Part shown: one piece after another, positions 16,430 to 20,685 of the stretch | Numbering within the stretch: the stretch's first letter is position 1 | Layout: every line of letters starts with the position of its first letter | NCBI GenBank assembly: GCA_030745955.1 | Contig: JASLNQ010000004.1 | Location: 1-20,685 of the forward strand | DNA length: 20,685 bases | Source: Dehalococcoidia bacterium | GTDB lineage: Bacteria > Chloroflexota > Dehalococcoidia > UBA1151 > UBA1328 | Direction: 5' to 3' | Notes under the pieces: generated by a model | Databases searched by the model: none | What the model was told of the DNA's origin: nothing | What the model saw: the letters and a program-made list of their open reading frames with translations, nothing else | Position numbers and translations under genes: made by a program

Positions 16430-16555
16430 GAATTGCCGTTTCCTTCGCCTTCTGGGGCCCTGCCCCAATGGGCGGCTAGCCCACATGGTTGCGCTGGCAG
16501 CGCCAGCAAAATCAGATGGCCCGGGCGGATCTCGCCCGGGACGTTATTTACTCGG
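16430..16555 (-). other. rpoB-rpoC spacer with four consecutive hairpins
   Basis: Within 126 bp there are four perfect short stems: CCCGGGCG/CGCCCGGG (16520-16527 and 16533-16540), GCTGGC/GCCAGC (16493-16498 and 16502-16507), TGGGC/GCCCA (16469-16473 and 16479-16483) and TGGGGC/GCCCCA (16453-16458 and 16462-16467). The first follows the rpoB stop by about 15 bases and is trailed on the minus strand by CCATCTGATTTTG, a poor U-tract, so at most partial termination is expected. The rpoC ribosome binding site (GAAGGA) comes right after the last hairpin. Confidence 0.65.
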
Positions 16556-20479
<3,924 letters not shown>

Positions 20480-20646
20480 ACTCACACTCCTAGAGCGCTG
20501 GGGATGGGGCGACGCGCCTTCAGGAACGCGCGGAAACCGCAAACACGCGCGCAGCCGAGCGCACGTGCTTCCGGTGTTGTTGGGGAATTAGAAAATATGA
20601 ACCAGGGCGAGACGAAAAGAGATGGACAATTCTCTGACAGCCTGTA
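20480..20646 (-). promoter_or_regulatory. rpoB leader
   Basis: The predicted 5' untranslated region. It holds alternating CG runs able to pair (CGCGCG copies in about 20526-20554 with a GCGG/CCGC stem between them), an AT-rich stretch around 20585-20605 where a second promoter could lie, and the AGGAG ribosome binding site at 20487-20491. No ribosomal-protein or other known leader motif is recognised. Confidence 0.5.
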
Positions 20647-20676
20647 AGTTTAGCTTTCCCCCAAATGCGCTGTCAA
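20647..20676 (-). promoter_or_regulatory. Sigma-70-type promoter of rpoBC
   Basis: On the minus strand a perfect -35 TTGACA (20671-20676) is followed after 18 bases by TAAACT (20647-20652), which matches the -10 consensus at four of six positions. It predicts a start near 20640 and a leader of about 160 bases before the rpoB ATG. Confidence 0.8.
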
Positions 20677-20685
20677 CACGAATTT

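Overview
This 20.7 kb window is a gene-dense, GC-rich chromosomal core region. Almost every gene lies on the minus strand, so transcription runs from the right end to the left. I see no insertion sequences, phage genes, CRISPR arrays or rRNA. The gene set suggests a free-living bacterium, plausibly Chloroflexota of the Dehalococcoidia/SAR202 type. The basis is a threonyl-tRNA synthetase of 584 residues without a TGS domain, a glycine decarboxylase split into two subunits, and the overall protein style. This placement is an inference from remembered families, not a computed phylogeny.

Read in the direction of transcription, a near-consensus promoter (TTGACA, 18 bp spacer, TAAACT) drives rpoB and rpoC, the beta and beta-prime subunits of RNA polymerase. 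They are separated by a 126 bp spacer holding four consecutive small hairpins. A strong intrinsic terminator follows rpoC, and a small unassigned P-loop kinase-like gene starts directly behind it. Next come tRNA-Val(GAC) with an encoded CCA end, a 297 bp gene-free stretch crowded with inverted repeats, thrS, a 258 bp intergenic region with another long hairpin, citrate synthase with a textbook terminator, and a MidA/NDUFAF7-type methyltransferase.

The only plus-strand gene encodes a 395-residue protein with three tandem Rid (YjgF/RidA) domains. It overlaps the methyltransferase gene tail to tail by 17 bp. It is divergent from a complete glycine cleavage operon, gcvT-gcvH-gcvPA-gcvPB, and the left edge cuts into the start of an amidohydrolase. 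GcvPA/PB decarboxylate glycine using PLP, GcvH carries the aminomethyl group on lipoyl-lysine, and GcvT passes it to tetrahydrofolate. The L-protein (dihydrolipoyl dehydrogenase) is not in the window.

The most unusual observations are: three of the four cysteines of the second zinc site in beta-prime are replaced while the first site is intact; the triple Rid protein lacks the substrate-binding arginine in all three domains; and the gene-free stretch upstream of thrS carries four separate strong hairpins of unknown role. I found no complete novel multi-gene system; most of the window is housekeeping.
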